19,249 nucleotides of DNA from WTJX01 sp045106295 (GTDB lineage Bacteria; Bacteroidota; Bacteroidia; Cytophagales; JAAEPT01). The stretch lies in contig JBGCEI010000121.1 in assembly GCA_045106295.1 (NCBI GenBank), positions 1 through 19,249 of the forward strand, written 5' to 3'. This document shows, piece after piece, positions 1-7,239 of the stretch. The position numbers and the translations under genes were made by a program. The notes under the pieces are model-generated. The model was not told the origin of the DNA. It made no database searches and saw only the letters and a list, made by a program, of their open reading frames with translations. Each line of letters begins with the position of its first letter. Within the stretch, counting starts at the first letter, position 1.

Positions 1-203
1 ATACCTCATCCGACCTGATAGCCTCAGTATGTAGTTCCTGTTTGTCAGTACAGATACCGCAGTCGGGCTTACTTCAGTGCTTGGATCACTCCAAACCACC
101 TTGCCACTTGCTTAGCTTTGGGTAACGACTCCCACGCTTACGGGACTCTCACCCTTTGGAACACTCAATTTCATGAGCTATATTCACCATTCAAGGCACA
201 CAC
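1..203 (-). mobile_element. 5' part of a probable group II intron (domain I region), truncated by the window edge
   Basis: Read on the minus strand, this stretch has no useful ORF but resembles the first few hundred bases of bacterial group II introns. It starts with a GTGTG-type 5' end (near 203-197), followed by a GTGAGAGTCCC motif, a GGCAAGGTGG motif, a GAAGTAAGC motif, a GGAACTACATACTGAGGCT stretch and a GGTCGGATGAG stretch. These are typical in order and spacing of domain I sequence in intron RNAs of this type. The base composition is richer in GC than the adjoining genes. The rest of the intron, including any reverse transcriptase/maturase ORF, would lie left of position 1. Identification is from remembered sequence character, not from an alignment, and the exact 5' boundary (203 or 201) is inferred. 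Confidence 0.6.
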
Positions 204-213
204 ATTGTATAAG

Positions 214-243
214 ACGGAAGTCGCCCTTCGGGACGACCTCCGT
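214..243. terminator. Long stable hairpin beside the presumed intron 5' end
   Basis: Arms at 214-226 and 231-243 form a 13-position stem around a four-base loop. On the plus strand there are two A/C mismatches and a UUCG loop. On the minus strand both mismatches become G-U pairs, so the stem is fully paired with a CGAA loop. It could be a transcription terminator for minus-strand transcription. The presumed intron start lies about 10 nt downstream of the stem on that strand, which resembles the insertion habit of class C group II introns. Confidence 0.45.
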
Positions 244-305
244 TTATATTTGGACGTTAAAAAAAAGAAAAGCCAACCGCACGTTCAAGCACATTAATAA
301 TTCAA

Positions 306-365
306 ATATTCGCCAATTATTTCATTTACTGGCGTTTTTTTGATTTCTAATATTCGCCAATTATT
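306..365. repeat. Two 16-nt direct repeats ahead of the AbiE-like operon, candidate operator
   Basis: The 16-mer ATATTCGCCAATTATT occurs at 306-321 and again at 350-365, start to start 44 bp, about four helical turns. The second copy abuts the candidate -7 box at 368-375. Related GGC-containing half-sites (near 328-334 and 373-378) lie between and after the copies. AbiEi-type antitoxins are known to repress their own promoter by binding repeats, so these are plausible operator sites. The link is inferred from position. Confidence 0.5.
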
Positions 366-367
366 AC

Positions 368-375
368 TATATTTG
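368..375 (+). promoter_or_regulatory. Candidate -7 box of the AbiE-like operon promoter
   Basis: TATATTTG matches the Bacteroidota -7 consensus TAnnTTTG and lies 18 nt before the ATG at 394. No well-spaced -33 TTTG is present: the nearest, at 339-342, is about 25 nt upstream, so the promoter may be weak or activator-dependent. A second match (TAGATTTG, 384-391) is too close to the start codon to be preferred. Confidence 0.4.
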
Positions 376-393
376 GCATAAATTAGATTTGAA

Positions 394-1158
394 ATGCCGA
401 AAATCATTGAAAATAGACTCATAGAGGAATTCAAAAACAGAGATGCCTTTTCAAGAGAAGAGCTATTTGATTTTTTTAGGTATTTCGAACCAGACCTGAA
501 AGAAGGCACCTTCGGTTGGAGAATATATGACCTGAAGAATAAAAATATCATCAAATCTATTCAAAGAGGGTATTACACTATATCATACAAACCCAAGTAC
601 AAACCGGAGATTTCAGGAGAAATTTTAAAACTCGCCAAAGTAATTGCTGAGCGTTTTGAAGATGTAAAACATTGTATTTGGGATACTGATTGGATAAATG
701 AATTTGCTCAACATCAATCAGGCAAAAAATTAATCATCATTGAAATTGAAAAGGATTTTATAGAATCACTCTACTATGAACTGAAGGACAATTTTAGATT
801 TGACTTTTATCTTAATCCAGATGAAAAAGCGATTGACTTTTATATATCTGAGAGTCAAAACCCTGTCATTATAAAAAAACTAATCACTCGATCGCCTATT
901 TCGAAAAGGACAGAAAAGAGGACTAAATTCTACACTCCCCTACTAGAAAAAATATTAGTAGACCTTTTCACAGAAAACAAACTGTTCTATTTCTATCAGG
1001 GTGCCGAACTTATGCATGTGTATGAAAACGCTTTAAAAAACTACACACTTAACTACACTAAATTATTCAGTTACGCCAAACGTAGAGACCGAGAACAAGA
1101 TATTAAGCAGTTTATGACTAACAATATGTATCATCTAGTAAAAGACATCATCGAATGA
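394..1158 (+). CDS. AbiEi-like antitoxin/regulator (DUF6577-type), first gene of an AbiE-like operon
   Basis: This encodes a 254-residue soluble protein. Residues 1-65 look like a winged helix-turn-helix: a REELFDFF helix, a helix-forming WRIYDLKNKNII segment, then the wing IQRGYYTIS, as in AbiEi-type antitoxins. The remaining ~190 residues are a mixed alpha/beta domain with no catalytic motif I can see. I place it with the DUF6577 group found next to AbiEii-type nucleotidyltransferases; that rests mainly on the neighbour and the N-terminal fold. Its stop overlaps the start of the next gene by 4 bp (ATGA), so the two are translationally coupled. The expected role is to counteract the downstream toxin and repress the operon, probably through the direct repeats upstream. 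The ATG at 394 is the first good start after the promoter. Confidence 0.72.
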   Translation: MPKIIENRLIEEFKNRDAFSREELFDFFRYFEPDLKEGTFGWRIYDLKNKNIIKSIQRGYYTISYKPKYKPEISGEILKLAKVIAERFEDVKHCIWDTDWINEFAQHQSGKKLIIIEIEKDFIESLYYELKDNFRFDFYLNPDEKAIDFYISESQNPVIIKKLITRSPISKRTEKRTKFYTPLLEKILVDLFTENKLFYFYQGAELMHVYENALKNYTLNYTKLFSYAKRRDREQDIKQFMTNNMYHLVKDIIE

Positions 1159-2258
1159 TAAAAGAACATTGTTTTACAGATGAGTGGCTAGACTCCTTCA
1201 AGAAACAGAAGGTACACAAACGAATAGACAAGGCTATTCTAGAAAAAATGATTTATGCGTTACATTTACTGGAACGTATTAAAGCAAATGGGCTTGAATT
1301 TATTTTCAAAGGTGGAACCAGTTTAGTTCTACTATTAGAAGAAAGAAACAGATTCTCAATTGATATTGATATCATCTGCAATACTAAAAGAGAAACTCTA
1401 GAGTCAATATTAAACAAGGTGATTGATTCATCAAACTTCAAATCATTTGAATTAGATGAACACCGCAGTTATAAAGAGGGTGTTCCAAAAGCACATTATT
1501 CTTTTGCTTTTGATTCTGCAACGAAAGGAAAATATTCCGGAACTATTTTGTTAGATGTATTAATTGAAGATTCTATATATCCAGTATTAACCGAAAGACC
1601 TGTTCAAACCAAATGGATTGAAACGGAAAACGAAACAATGATTGTAGTTCCATCTATTGATGCTATTGCAGGTGATAAGCTTACAGCCTTTGCTCCAAAT
1701 ACTGTTGGTATTCCATATTTTAAAGGAAAAGACCAACAACCATTTTCAATGGAGATTTGCAAACAATTATTTGATTTAAGCAAACTCTTTGAAAGTATAA
1801 AAAATATGAAGATTATTGCTCAAAGCTTTGAAGCCTTCGCCATTCAAGAAATTGAATACCGTAAAACTGAAAAACCAGACCTAACTAAAGAAATGGTACT
1901 GCAAGACACGATAGATACTTGCGTCATTTTGGCTAAAAAAGGAAAAGGCTCAGTAGATGAAAAACAAAAATTCACTGAACTACAAAAAGGAATAAGAGCT
2001 TTCGGTACAGGTTTTCTCATGAATGGGAATTTTAGGATAGATGATGCTGTTGCAGCAGCTGCAAGAATAGCATACTTAACTGTTAAAATTTTGCATAATG
2101 ACTTATCACCAATCGAATATTACGAGGAACAAGACATAAAAGAATGGGATATTGAAAATCAAGATTGGAACTTTATGAATCGTCTAAAAAAACAACCAGA
2201 CAAATCGGGTTTTTACTATTGGTACAAAGCCCTAGAAGTAATGAATTTGATTAATTAA
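1155..2258 (+). CDS. AbiEii-family nucleotidyltransferase toxin
   Basis: A 367-residue protein of the nucleotidyltransferase AbiEii/AbiGii toxin family (DUF1814). The signature is visible: FKGGTSL at residues 51-57, then R-F-S-I-D-I-D at 66-72 with the two metal-binding aspartates D70 and D72. A third acidic strand lies around D134 (ILLDVLIED), and GDKLTAF at 173-179 corresponds to the conserved DKL motif. Members transfer nucleotides to RNA, with tRNA a known target for some relatives, and stop growth when the antitoxin fails, which blocks phage or stabilises mobile DNA. All core motifs are intact and the length is slightly above the usual ~300, so the toxin appears functional. The start overlaps the stop of the upstream gene. 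Together they form a type IV toxin-antitoxin or abortive-infection module. Confidence 0.88.
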   Translation: MIKEHCFTDEWLDSFKKQKVHKRIDKAILEKMIYALHLLERIKANGLEFIFKGGTSLVLLLEERNRFSIDIDIICNTKRETLESILNKVIDSSNFKSFELDEHRSYKEGVPKAHYSFAFDSATKGKYSGTILLDVLIEDSIYPVLTERPVQTKWIETENETMIVVPSIDAIAGDKLTAFAPNTVGIPYFKGKDQQPFSMEICKQLFDLSKLFESIKNMKIIAQSFEAFAIQEIEYRKTEKPDLTKEMVLQDTIDTCVILAKKGKGSVDEKQKFTELQKGIRAFGTGFLMNGNFRIDDAVAAAARIAYLTVKILHNDLSPIEYYEEQDIKEWDIENQDWNFMNRLKKQPDKSGFYYWYKALEVMNLIN

Positions 2259-2279
2259 GATAAAAAAGACGCTGAATAA

Positions 2280-2542
2280 ATGTTTGAACAAACCTCTTGG
2301 GTGTTGTTTTTAAAATATTTGGACGATTTAGAAAAAGACAAAGAAAATGCAGCTTTACTTTCAGGAGAAGAATACACAAGACTAATTGAACCAACTTACC
2401 AATGGACAACTTGGGTAGCTCCAAAATTAGCTGATGGTAAAATTGACCACAACGCATAGACAGGAGATGATTTATTGGACTTTGTAAATAACGAACTCTT
2501 TCCTTACCTCAAAAAGTTTAAAGCAAACGCCAGTGGAGCAGA
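2280..2542 (+). pseudogene. hsdM: Remnant of a type I restriction methylase (HsdM), N-terminal piece with in-frame stop
   Basis: Translation from the ATG at 2280 gives FEQTSWVLFLKYLDDLEKDK, then a block resembling YxWxxWVAPKxxDGKxDHN. A TAG follows at 2457-2459, and the same frame continues with TGDDLLDFVNNELFPYLKKF up to about 2540. This is the recognisable N-terminal helical domain (HsdM_N) of type I restriction-modification methyltransferases, roughly residues 30-115 of a ~500-residue protein. The stop falls in the loop before TGDDL. The SAM-binding and NPPF catalytic region is absent, so no methylase can be made. Homology ends abruptly where the glycosyltransferase fragment begins. No HsdS or HsdR is in the window. 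Confidence 0.85.
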
Positions 2543-3391
2543 ATTGGTTTGGCAATGCTTACGAAAGAGCCTTTAGGTTTAGCGCTGCCTTTAATTGCAC
2601 TAGTGGCAAATGTTATTTTAAAAAGAGAACACAAAGTTTTTTTAAAGTGGGAATGGGTTTTGATTTTCATCATTCCTTTTATTATGCTTTTGCCTTACCT
2701 CAAGGGACTTTATGACCAATTTGGAGTTAAAGGGCTATTTTTTTATTTCTGGGAAAATAATGCTGGAAGAATTTCAGGTGATTACCTCAACAATTCCAGT
2801 GACCCAACATTTTACTTACATACACTTCTTTGGCTGTTTTTCCCTTGGTCTCTTTTTGTTGTTTTAGGTTTTATTAAACGATTGAAATACTTACATAATA
2901 TTAAATGGGTAATACCTAAAAAAGGAGAAGGCGCTAGCATAGGTCTCATAAGTGTGTTTTTTGTTATCCTCTCTTTTGCAGGATTTAAGTCACCGAATTA
3001 TTTGTATGTGCTAAGCCCCTTCATTGCTGTATTAGCTGCTTATTATTTAGCAGAACGGAAACCTTCTAGAGTTAGTAAAATCAAAGTTGTTAAAGTACTG
3101 ACATTCTTGACAGTAATTATCAATTTGACTTTGTTACTCGTGGTCTATCCAAAAGTTTTTACTTATCATAAATACAGGGAAACCGCAAGAATCATAAATA
3201 AGTATGGAAATAAAAGGCAAGTGCTTTTTTCTTACAAAGACCCTGAAGTACTTAAAACTCCTACCTTGAAATTTTATTTGAAAAATCAGCCTTTGGTTTT
3301 GAACGAAGACAACTTTTCTAGAGTTGAAAATAATTGGTTGCTCATATCAGAAGAGGATTCTTTTAATTCTGGTATCTCAAAAAAAGATTAA
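2543..3391 (+). pseudogene. 5'-truncated ArnT/PMT-type membrane glycosyltransferase fragment
   Basis: The frame ending at 3391 carries IGLAMLTKEPLGLALPL, the motif found mid-protein in ArnT-like/dolichyl-phosphate-mannose-type GT-C transferases. It continues with several hydrophobic segments, a loop with FYFWENNAGR, the FYLHTLLWLFFPWSLFVVLGF helix pair, and a helix pair near FAGFKSPNYLYVLSPFIAVLAAYYLAE. This family is normally 500-550 residues, with acidic catalytic residues in the first periplasmic loop. Here only about 280 residues remain and the N-terminal half, with that loop, is missing. The first possible start is TTG at 2549. Homology begins just after the HsdM remnant, so this is a deletion or recombination scar. 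It is almost certainly non-functional, though the remaining frame is open, which suggests a fairly recent event. Confidence 0.8.
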
Positions 3392-3478
3392 AAGTTAAAC
3401 AAAAGCACACCATAAGAGAGTTCAAGACAAAAAACAGCTTCCCTTTGTACTTGTTTATTCCAAAAACAAGATCTAAAA

Positions 3479-3549
3479 AAGTGAAAAAATATTTCCTTCT
3501 TGAGTTGTCTCCAATGTTTTAAAAAAGCAAGGTTCAATTTTTTTCACTT
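3479..3549. repeat. Inverted repeat in the convergent gap
   Basis: AAGTGAAAAAAT at 3479-3490 faces ATTTTTTTCACTT at 3537-3549, an almost perfect 12-13 nt inverted pair with 46 bases between. It lies between the glycosyltransferase fragment (plus) and the cysteine-repeat gene (minus). The arms are low in GC and the spacer is long, so it is a weak terminator at best; a small mobile-element footprint is another possibility. I see nothing else in 3392-3587. Confidence 0.3.
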
Positions 3550-3587
3550 CTTATAATTCATGTTAAGGTTTAAAAATTGAATATTCT

Positions 3588-4112
3588 TTATTTTCCTTCA
3601 TCTAAGTCTTTCAATATTTGTCTTCTCTTTTCTTTATGTTTTTCAAATGTTCCCTTTCCAAATTCTGCATCAAGAGAATTGATAAAAGTATCCCTTGCTG
3701 TTTTCTTACATTCCTTATCTTTTTCGCAAGCTCTAGTGTCTTTCTTGAATTGCTTTCTTAAAGTTTTAAATTTCAAAACTTCTTCTTCACTCAAACCAAT
3801 TGCTTTCATTGCATTAATATACGCATGGTTATATTGTTTTATTTTGGCTTTGTATTTACCAAAAGTTCCTTCTCCGTATTCCTTGTCTAAAGAACTAGAA
3901 AACGAATTATAAACTTTGGATCTACACTCTTTGTCTTTTCCACAGATTTTAAGTCCTTCTTTTCGTTTCTTAAATAATTCTCTAAATTTTGAAAGTTGAT
4001 TTTCTTCACCGAAGCCAATTACTTTCATGGACCTTATTTCATAACTTTTTGCCCTTTGTGCGTTTAGTTGAAATGTGAAAATTGTTATTAGTGCTACAAA
4101 TATGTATTTCAT
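3588..4112 (-). CDS. Secreted protein with two tandem cysteine-pair repeats, function unknown
   Basis: A 174-residue protein with a clear signal peptide (residues 1-18, hydrophobic FVALITIFTFQL, cleavage likely after NAQ). The mature part consists of two imperfect repeats, residues ~29-93 and ~102-165. Each begins MKxIG, has a charged helix, then a CxKDKEC motif (C57/C63 and C129/C135), then a block of the form SLDxExGxGTF-x-KxKxK. The two cysteines in each repeat probably form an intra-repeat disulphide in the periplasm or outside the cell. The protein is highly charged and lysine-rich, with no catalytic motif and no T9SS sorting domain. I do not recognise the family. It is in the same direction as parC but separated by ~290 bp, so probably transcribed on its own. 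Confidence 0.75.
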   Translation of the reverse strand: MKYIFVALITIFTFQLNAQRAKSYEIRSMKVIGFGEENQLSKFRELFKKRKEGLKICGKDKECRSKVYNSFSSSLDKEYGEGTFGKYKAKIKQYNHAYINAMKAIGLSEEEVLKFKTLRKQFKKDTRACEKDKECKKTARDTFINSLDAEFGKGTFEKHKEKRRQILKDLDEGK

Positions 4113-4254
4113 GATTTTATTATTTTGAAATTACTTAATATAACAAATCTAATAATTTTTTGAAACTAGCTACTTTAACAGAATATTTCTTCCTGCTTTT
4201 TATCTAAAAATCACTTTTAAAGATTAAAAAAACAAATAGATTTCACCTTTATAG

Positions 4255-4284
4255 CGCTCGTTTTAGCGATAGCGGTAACGAGTG
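4255..4284. repeat. Hairpin-forming sequence downstream of parC
   Basis: CGCTCGTT (4255-4262) pairs with AACGAGTG (4277-4284), an 8-bp stem with one wobble and a 14-nt loop that contains the near-repeat AGCGATAGCG. It lies in the 294-bp gap (4113-4406) between parC and the cysteine-repeat gene, both on minus. On the minus strand a T-rich run follows about 25 nt after the stem, so it could contribute to parC termination, but it may equally be a dispersed palindrome. The rest of this gap is AT-rich with nothing else recognisable. Confidence 0.35.
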
Positions 4285-4406
4285 ACAGGATTTAAACCAC
4301 CTAGTTTTATAGGGGAAAAAGGCGTTAATTCGATAAAATACTAGGTATTTTTAGGCTTTTGTCTATTTGAATGCAGGGAATCTTTAATTAATCAAACCAA
4401 ATAACT

Positions 4407-6998
4407 CTAAAACAATCCCAACTGATCTTGATCTCCGGGAGGAGTGATATCTAGGTCAATCGTATCCCCTGGTTTTAGCTCTTTTTCTCTAGCTTGCTCG
4501 GCTTCTTTGTTCCAGTCTTCTAAGGTTACTTTTTTTACTTTCTTTTCAGTCAGTTTATTTCCTTGTGCTTTCCAGCCTTTTACATCGATGAAGTTTTCTA
4601 GTTCTATCTTTTCTTCTGCGTTTTTTGTTCCTTCTAAGTACACATAGTTTACTTTAGGAGCAGGCTTAGTCGTTACAAACAATACCTTACTCATTTTATG
4701 AGCAGAAATAAGTGCCGTTGTTTTACCGGTAGCTGTATTTTCGATGGCAAATCGCTTGACATAAGAAGTCTTATTTTCCCCGTCGTAATACACCATAGAT
4801 ACAGGAAGCGTTTCATCGTACCGTTCAATCAATGCAATCTTATCTTCGTTGTAATGATTGCTTAAATCGAAGTCTGTTAATCGGCACTCCCCATTTTCCC
4901 GAATCACTACTATTTTATCGTCTCCATTGAAACTACCCAATAAAATTCCTCTTTCGTCTTTGTTCAATCTACCGACTGTTTCGTCGTAGTAGATATCTAT
5001 TCCTCCTAAAGTAGACACGCCTTTTTCTTTGAAAACTACTTTACGAACAGCATGTTTTGTTAGTGTATTCCCACCTGCTCCTCTTCCTTTAATGGCTAGC
5101 TCTGCAAAATTGTAATCAAATGCTTTTACCCTCGCCTTACTATTCGAAGAAAGGTTAATTGTTACAATTTCCGATTCTCCATTTGGATTGGCAGAAAAGA
5201 ATAAGATCTTAGAGCCTTTTGTCCCTTTCGTTAAATCGTATTGTTTATCCCGAGTCACCCCTAATACTTGGAAACGCTTCGCCATGGTTTTACCTAGTTT
5301 ACCATCTCGGTAAATAGCATGATACACCATACGGTCATCTCCTTTTTTGAAAACGCCTGCATACAAAATTTTCTTCCCTACAAATACTTTATCAGCTACT
5401 TTACTGACCACCATTTTACCGTCTTCCATGAAAGCGATGATATCATCAATATCAGAACAGTCACCTATGTATTCGTCCTTTTTCAAACCATAACCCACAA
5501 AACCCTCTTCTCTGTTGACATACAATTTTTGATTTGCCACCGCTACTCGAGTAGCTGTAATCGCACCAAACGTTTTAATCTGCGTTTTACGTTCTTTTCC
5601 TTTTCCGAACTTGGCTAATAAGTCTTTATAATAATCAACTGCAAATTCAATTAGATTCGCTAAATTATGTTCTACCTGCTTTAGCTCTTCTTCCAAACGA
5701 TTCATCAGTTCATTCGCTTTAAAGGCATCAAACTTAGAGATTCGCTTTATTTTTATTTCCGTCAGGCGGATAATATCTTCCTGCGTAATCTCTCGATAAA
5801 AATCAGGTTTAAACGGATCTAAGCCTCTGTCAATCGTTTCTAATACCGCTTCCCACGTTTCACACTCTTCAATATCACGGTAAATCCTATTTTCAATAAA
5901 TATTTTTTCCAGAGAAGAAAATAAAATCTTTTCGAGTAACTCCCTTTTCTTGATTTCTAATTCACTCTCTAGAAGAACCAACGTTTTATCAGTACAGAGT
6001 TTTAAAATCTCATTTACACTAATAAAATGAGGCTTCTCATCAATAATCACACACGCATTTGGCGAAATAGACACCTCACAATCCGTAAACGCATAAAGTG
6101 CATCAATCATCTGCTCTGGCGAAACACCAGAAGCCAGTTGCACTTCTATTTCTACCTCTTTGGCAGTATTATCTGTTACCTTCTTGATCTTGATTTTACC
6201 CGTATCATTTGCTTTGATAATAGAGTCAATCAATGAGTTAGTTGTTGTTCCATAAGGAACATCTTTTACCAATAACGTCTTTTTATCGTGTATTTCAATA
6301 GAAGAGCGTACTCGTATCTTCCCTCCTTTTTGTCCTTCATTGTAATTAGAAAAATCTGCCGTTCCTCCTGCCGGAAAGTCGGGCATGATGTTTACCTTTT
6401 TTCCTTTTAGAATAGCAATAGAAGCGTCTATCAATTCACAGAAGTTGTGAGGCATTATTTTAGTCGCTAAACCAACGGCAATCCCTTCTACTCCTTGTGC
6501 CAATAACAATGGAAACTTTACTGGTAAAGTGATCGGTTCTTTTTTTCTTCCATCATAAGATGCTTGCCACGTAGTCGTTTGTGGGTTGAAGACTACCGCA
6601 TTCGCAAACTTAGATAAACGTGCTTCTATGTAACGAGGTGCCGCCGCTCGGTCTCCCGTTCGGATATCTCCCCAGTTTCCTTGTGTTTCTATTAATAAAT
6701 CTTTCTGCCCTAGATTGACAATAGCATCTCCAATAGCCGCATCTCCATGTGGATGATACTGCATGGTATGTCCAATTACATTTGCTACTTTGTTGAATCG
6801 CCCATCGTCCATCTCTTTCATAGAGTGTACAATTCTACGTTGCACCGGCTTAAACCCATCTTCAATAGCCGGGACAGCACGTTCTAAAATCACATACGAG
6901 GCATACTCCAAAAACCAATTCTTGTACATCCCAGAAACGGGAAGAATAGAGGAGTTATCACTGAAGTCATTGGTTAGATCAGTAATTTCTTCGGACAT
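4407..6998 (-). CDS. parC: DNA topoisomerase IV subunit A (GyrA/ParC family)
   Basis: An 863-residue type IIA topoisomerase subunit A, which cuts and rejoins DNA and with ParE decatenates daughter chromosomes. The winged-helix/breakage domain occupies residues ~25-440. It contains the quinolone region YHPHGDAAIGDAIV (81-94) and the catalytic tyrosine Y123 in AAPRYIEARLS. Then follow a coiled-coil tower and gate (ELMNRLEEELKQVEHNL), and from about 480 a beta-pinwheel of GyrA C-terminal-type repeats. No canonical GyrA box is evident, which favours ParC over GyrA. Length fits Bacteroidota ParC. The end is acidic (KPGDTIDLDITPPGDQDQLGLF). The usual serine next to HGDA is alanine here (A88). parE is not in the window. 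The start at 6998 leaves a short AT-rich leader with a near-consensus TAAATTTA and no Shine-Dalgarno. Confidence 0.93.
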   Translation of the reverse strand: MSEEITDLTNDFSDNSSILPVSGMYKNWFLEYASYVILERAVPAIEDGFKPVQRRIVHSMKEMDDGRFNKVANVIGHTMQYHPHGDAAIGDAIVNLGQKDLLIETQGNWGDIRTGDRAAAPRYIEARLSKFANAVVFNPQTTTWQASYDGRKKEPITLPVKFPLLLAQGVEGIAVGLATKIMPHNFCELIDASIAILKGKKVNIMPDFPAGGTADFSNYNEGQKGGKIRVRSSIEIHDKKTLLVKDVPYGTTTNSLIDSIIKANDTGKIKIKKVTDNTAKEVEIEVQLASGVSPEQMIDALYAFTDCEVSISPNACVIIDEKPHFISVNEILKLCTDKTLVLLESELEIKKRELLEKILFSSLEKIFIENRIYRDIEECETWEAVLETIDRGLDPFKPDFYREITQEDIIRLTEIKIKRISKFDAFKANELMNRLEEELKQVEHNLANLIEFAVDYYKDLLAKFGKGKERKTQIKTFGAITATRVAVANQKLYVNREEGFVGYGLKKDEYIGDCSDIDDIIAFMEDGKMVVSKVADKVFVGKKILYAGVFKKGDDRMVYHAIYRDGKLGKTMAKRFQVLGVTRDKQYDLTKGTKGSKILFFSANPNGESEIVTINLSSNSKARVKAFDYNFAELAIKGRGAGGNTLTKHAVRKVVFKEKGVSTLGGIDIYYDETVGRLNKDERGILLGSFNGDDKIVVIRENGECRLTDFDLSNHYNEDKIALIERYDETLPVSMVYYDGENKTSYVKRFAIENTATGKTTALISAHKMSKVLFVTTKPAPKVNYVYLEGTKNAEEKIELENFIDVKGWKAQGNKLTEKKVKKVTLEDWNKEAEQAREKELKPGDTIDLDITPPGDQDQLGLF

Positions 6999-7048
6999 AG
7001 TTTCACTAAATTTAGTTGAATTATTAAAATCTTTATTTGATTATTTAG

Positions 7049-7158
7049 GCATCACCCCAACCCTCCGCTCAAGGTCGAGCTATCCCTGCCTGCCGCAGGC
7101 ACGGCGCTTTTACTCCTCGGACCTCATCCTGTGGGGTAACCGCTTCTATCCCTGATGC
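7049..7158. repeat. GC-rich intergenic element with internal palindrome, possible structured or dispersed repeat
   Basis: This ~110-bp block is clearly richer in G and C than its surroundings and has no convincing ORF. It begins GCATCA (7049-7054) and ends TGATGC (7153-7158), a 6-nt inverted pair. It contains CTATCCCTG twice in the same orientation (7080-7088 and 7146-7154), and the palindrome TGCCTGC-C-GCAGGCA at 7087-7101. On the minus strand it reads with two CAGGGATAG motifs. It sits between parC (minus, starts 51 bp away) and the 7240 gene (plus), so it may be in the parC leader. I recall similar GGGATAG-containing intergenic elements in flavobacterial genomes, but cannot confirm that here. 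Confidence 0.5.
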
Positions 7159-7210
7159 AAACAAGCAAACGATATTGAGTCTTAAATGATTAAAATTATG
7201 AAATTAAGAT

Positions 7211-7218
7211 TAAATTTG
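7211..7218 (+). promoter_or_regulatory. Candidate -7 box before the 7240 gene
   Basis: TAAATTTG fits TAnnTTTG and lies 21 nt before the ATG at 7240. No TTG is found at the expected -33 position, so this is a weak call. Confidence 0.3.
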
Positions 7219-7239
7219 GACATATAGTTATCAACGGAA

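Noticed and set aside
306..365. A minimal CRISPR array from the two 16-nt repeats
   Set aside because: There are only two short copies, no further units, no cas genes, and the position fits a promoter operator.
294..554. Minus-strand 86-residue ORF
   Set aside because: It overlaps the AbiEi-like gene and its operator repeats on the opposite strand and has no domain or credible start context.
2251..2457. Minus-strand 68-residue ORF
   Set aside because: It is antisense to the HsdM remnant, whose plus-strand translation gives an unmistakable family match.
2533..2715. Plus-strand 60-residue ORF
   Set aside because: It is an alternative frame of the glycosyltransferase fragment; only the overlapping frame shows membrane segments and family motifs.
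3479..3549. A MITE or tiny insertion sequence
   Set aside because: The inverted arms are A/T homopolymer-rich, there is no target duplication I can see and no second copy in the window.
6763..7155. Plus-strand 130-residue ORF crossing the parC start and the GC-rich element
   Set aside because: Its first part is antisense to conserved ParC sequence and the rest is the repeat element, so it is not a credible gene.
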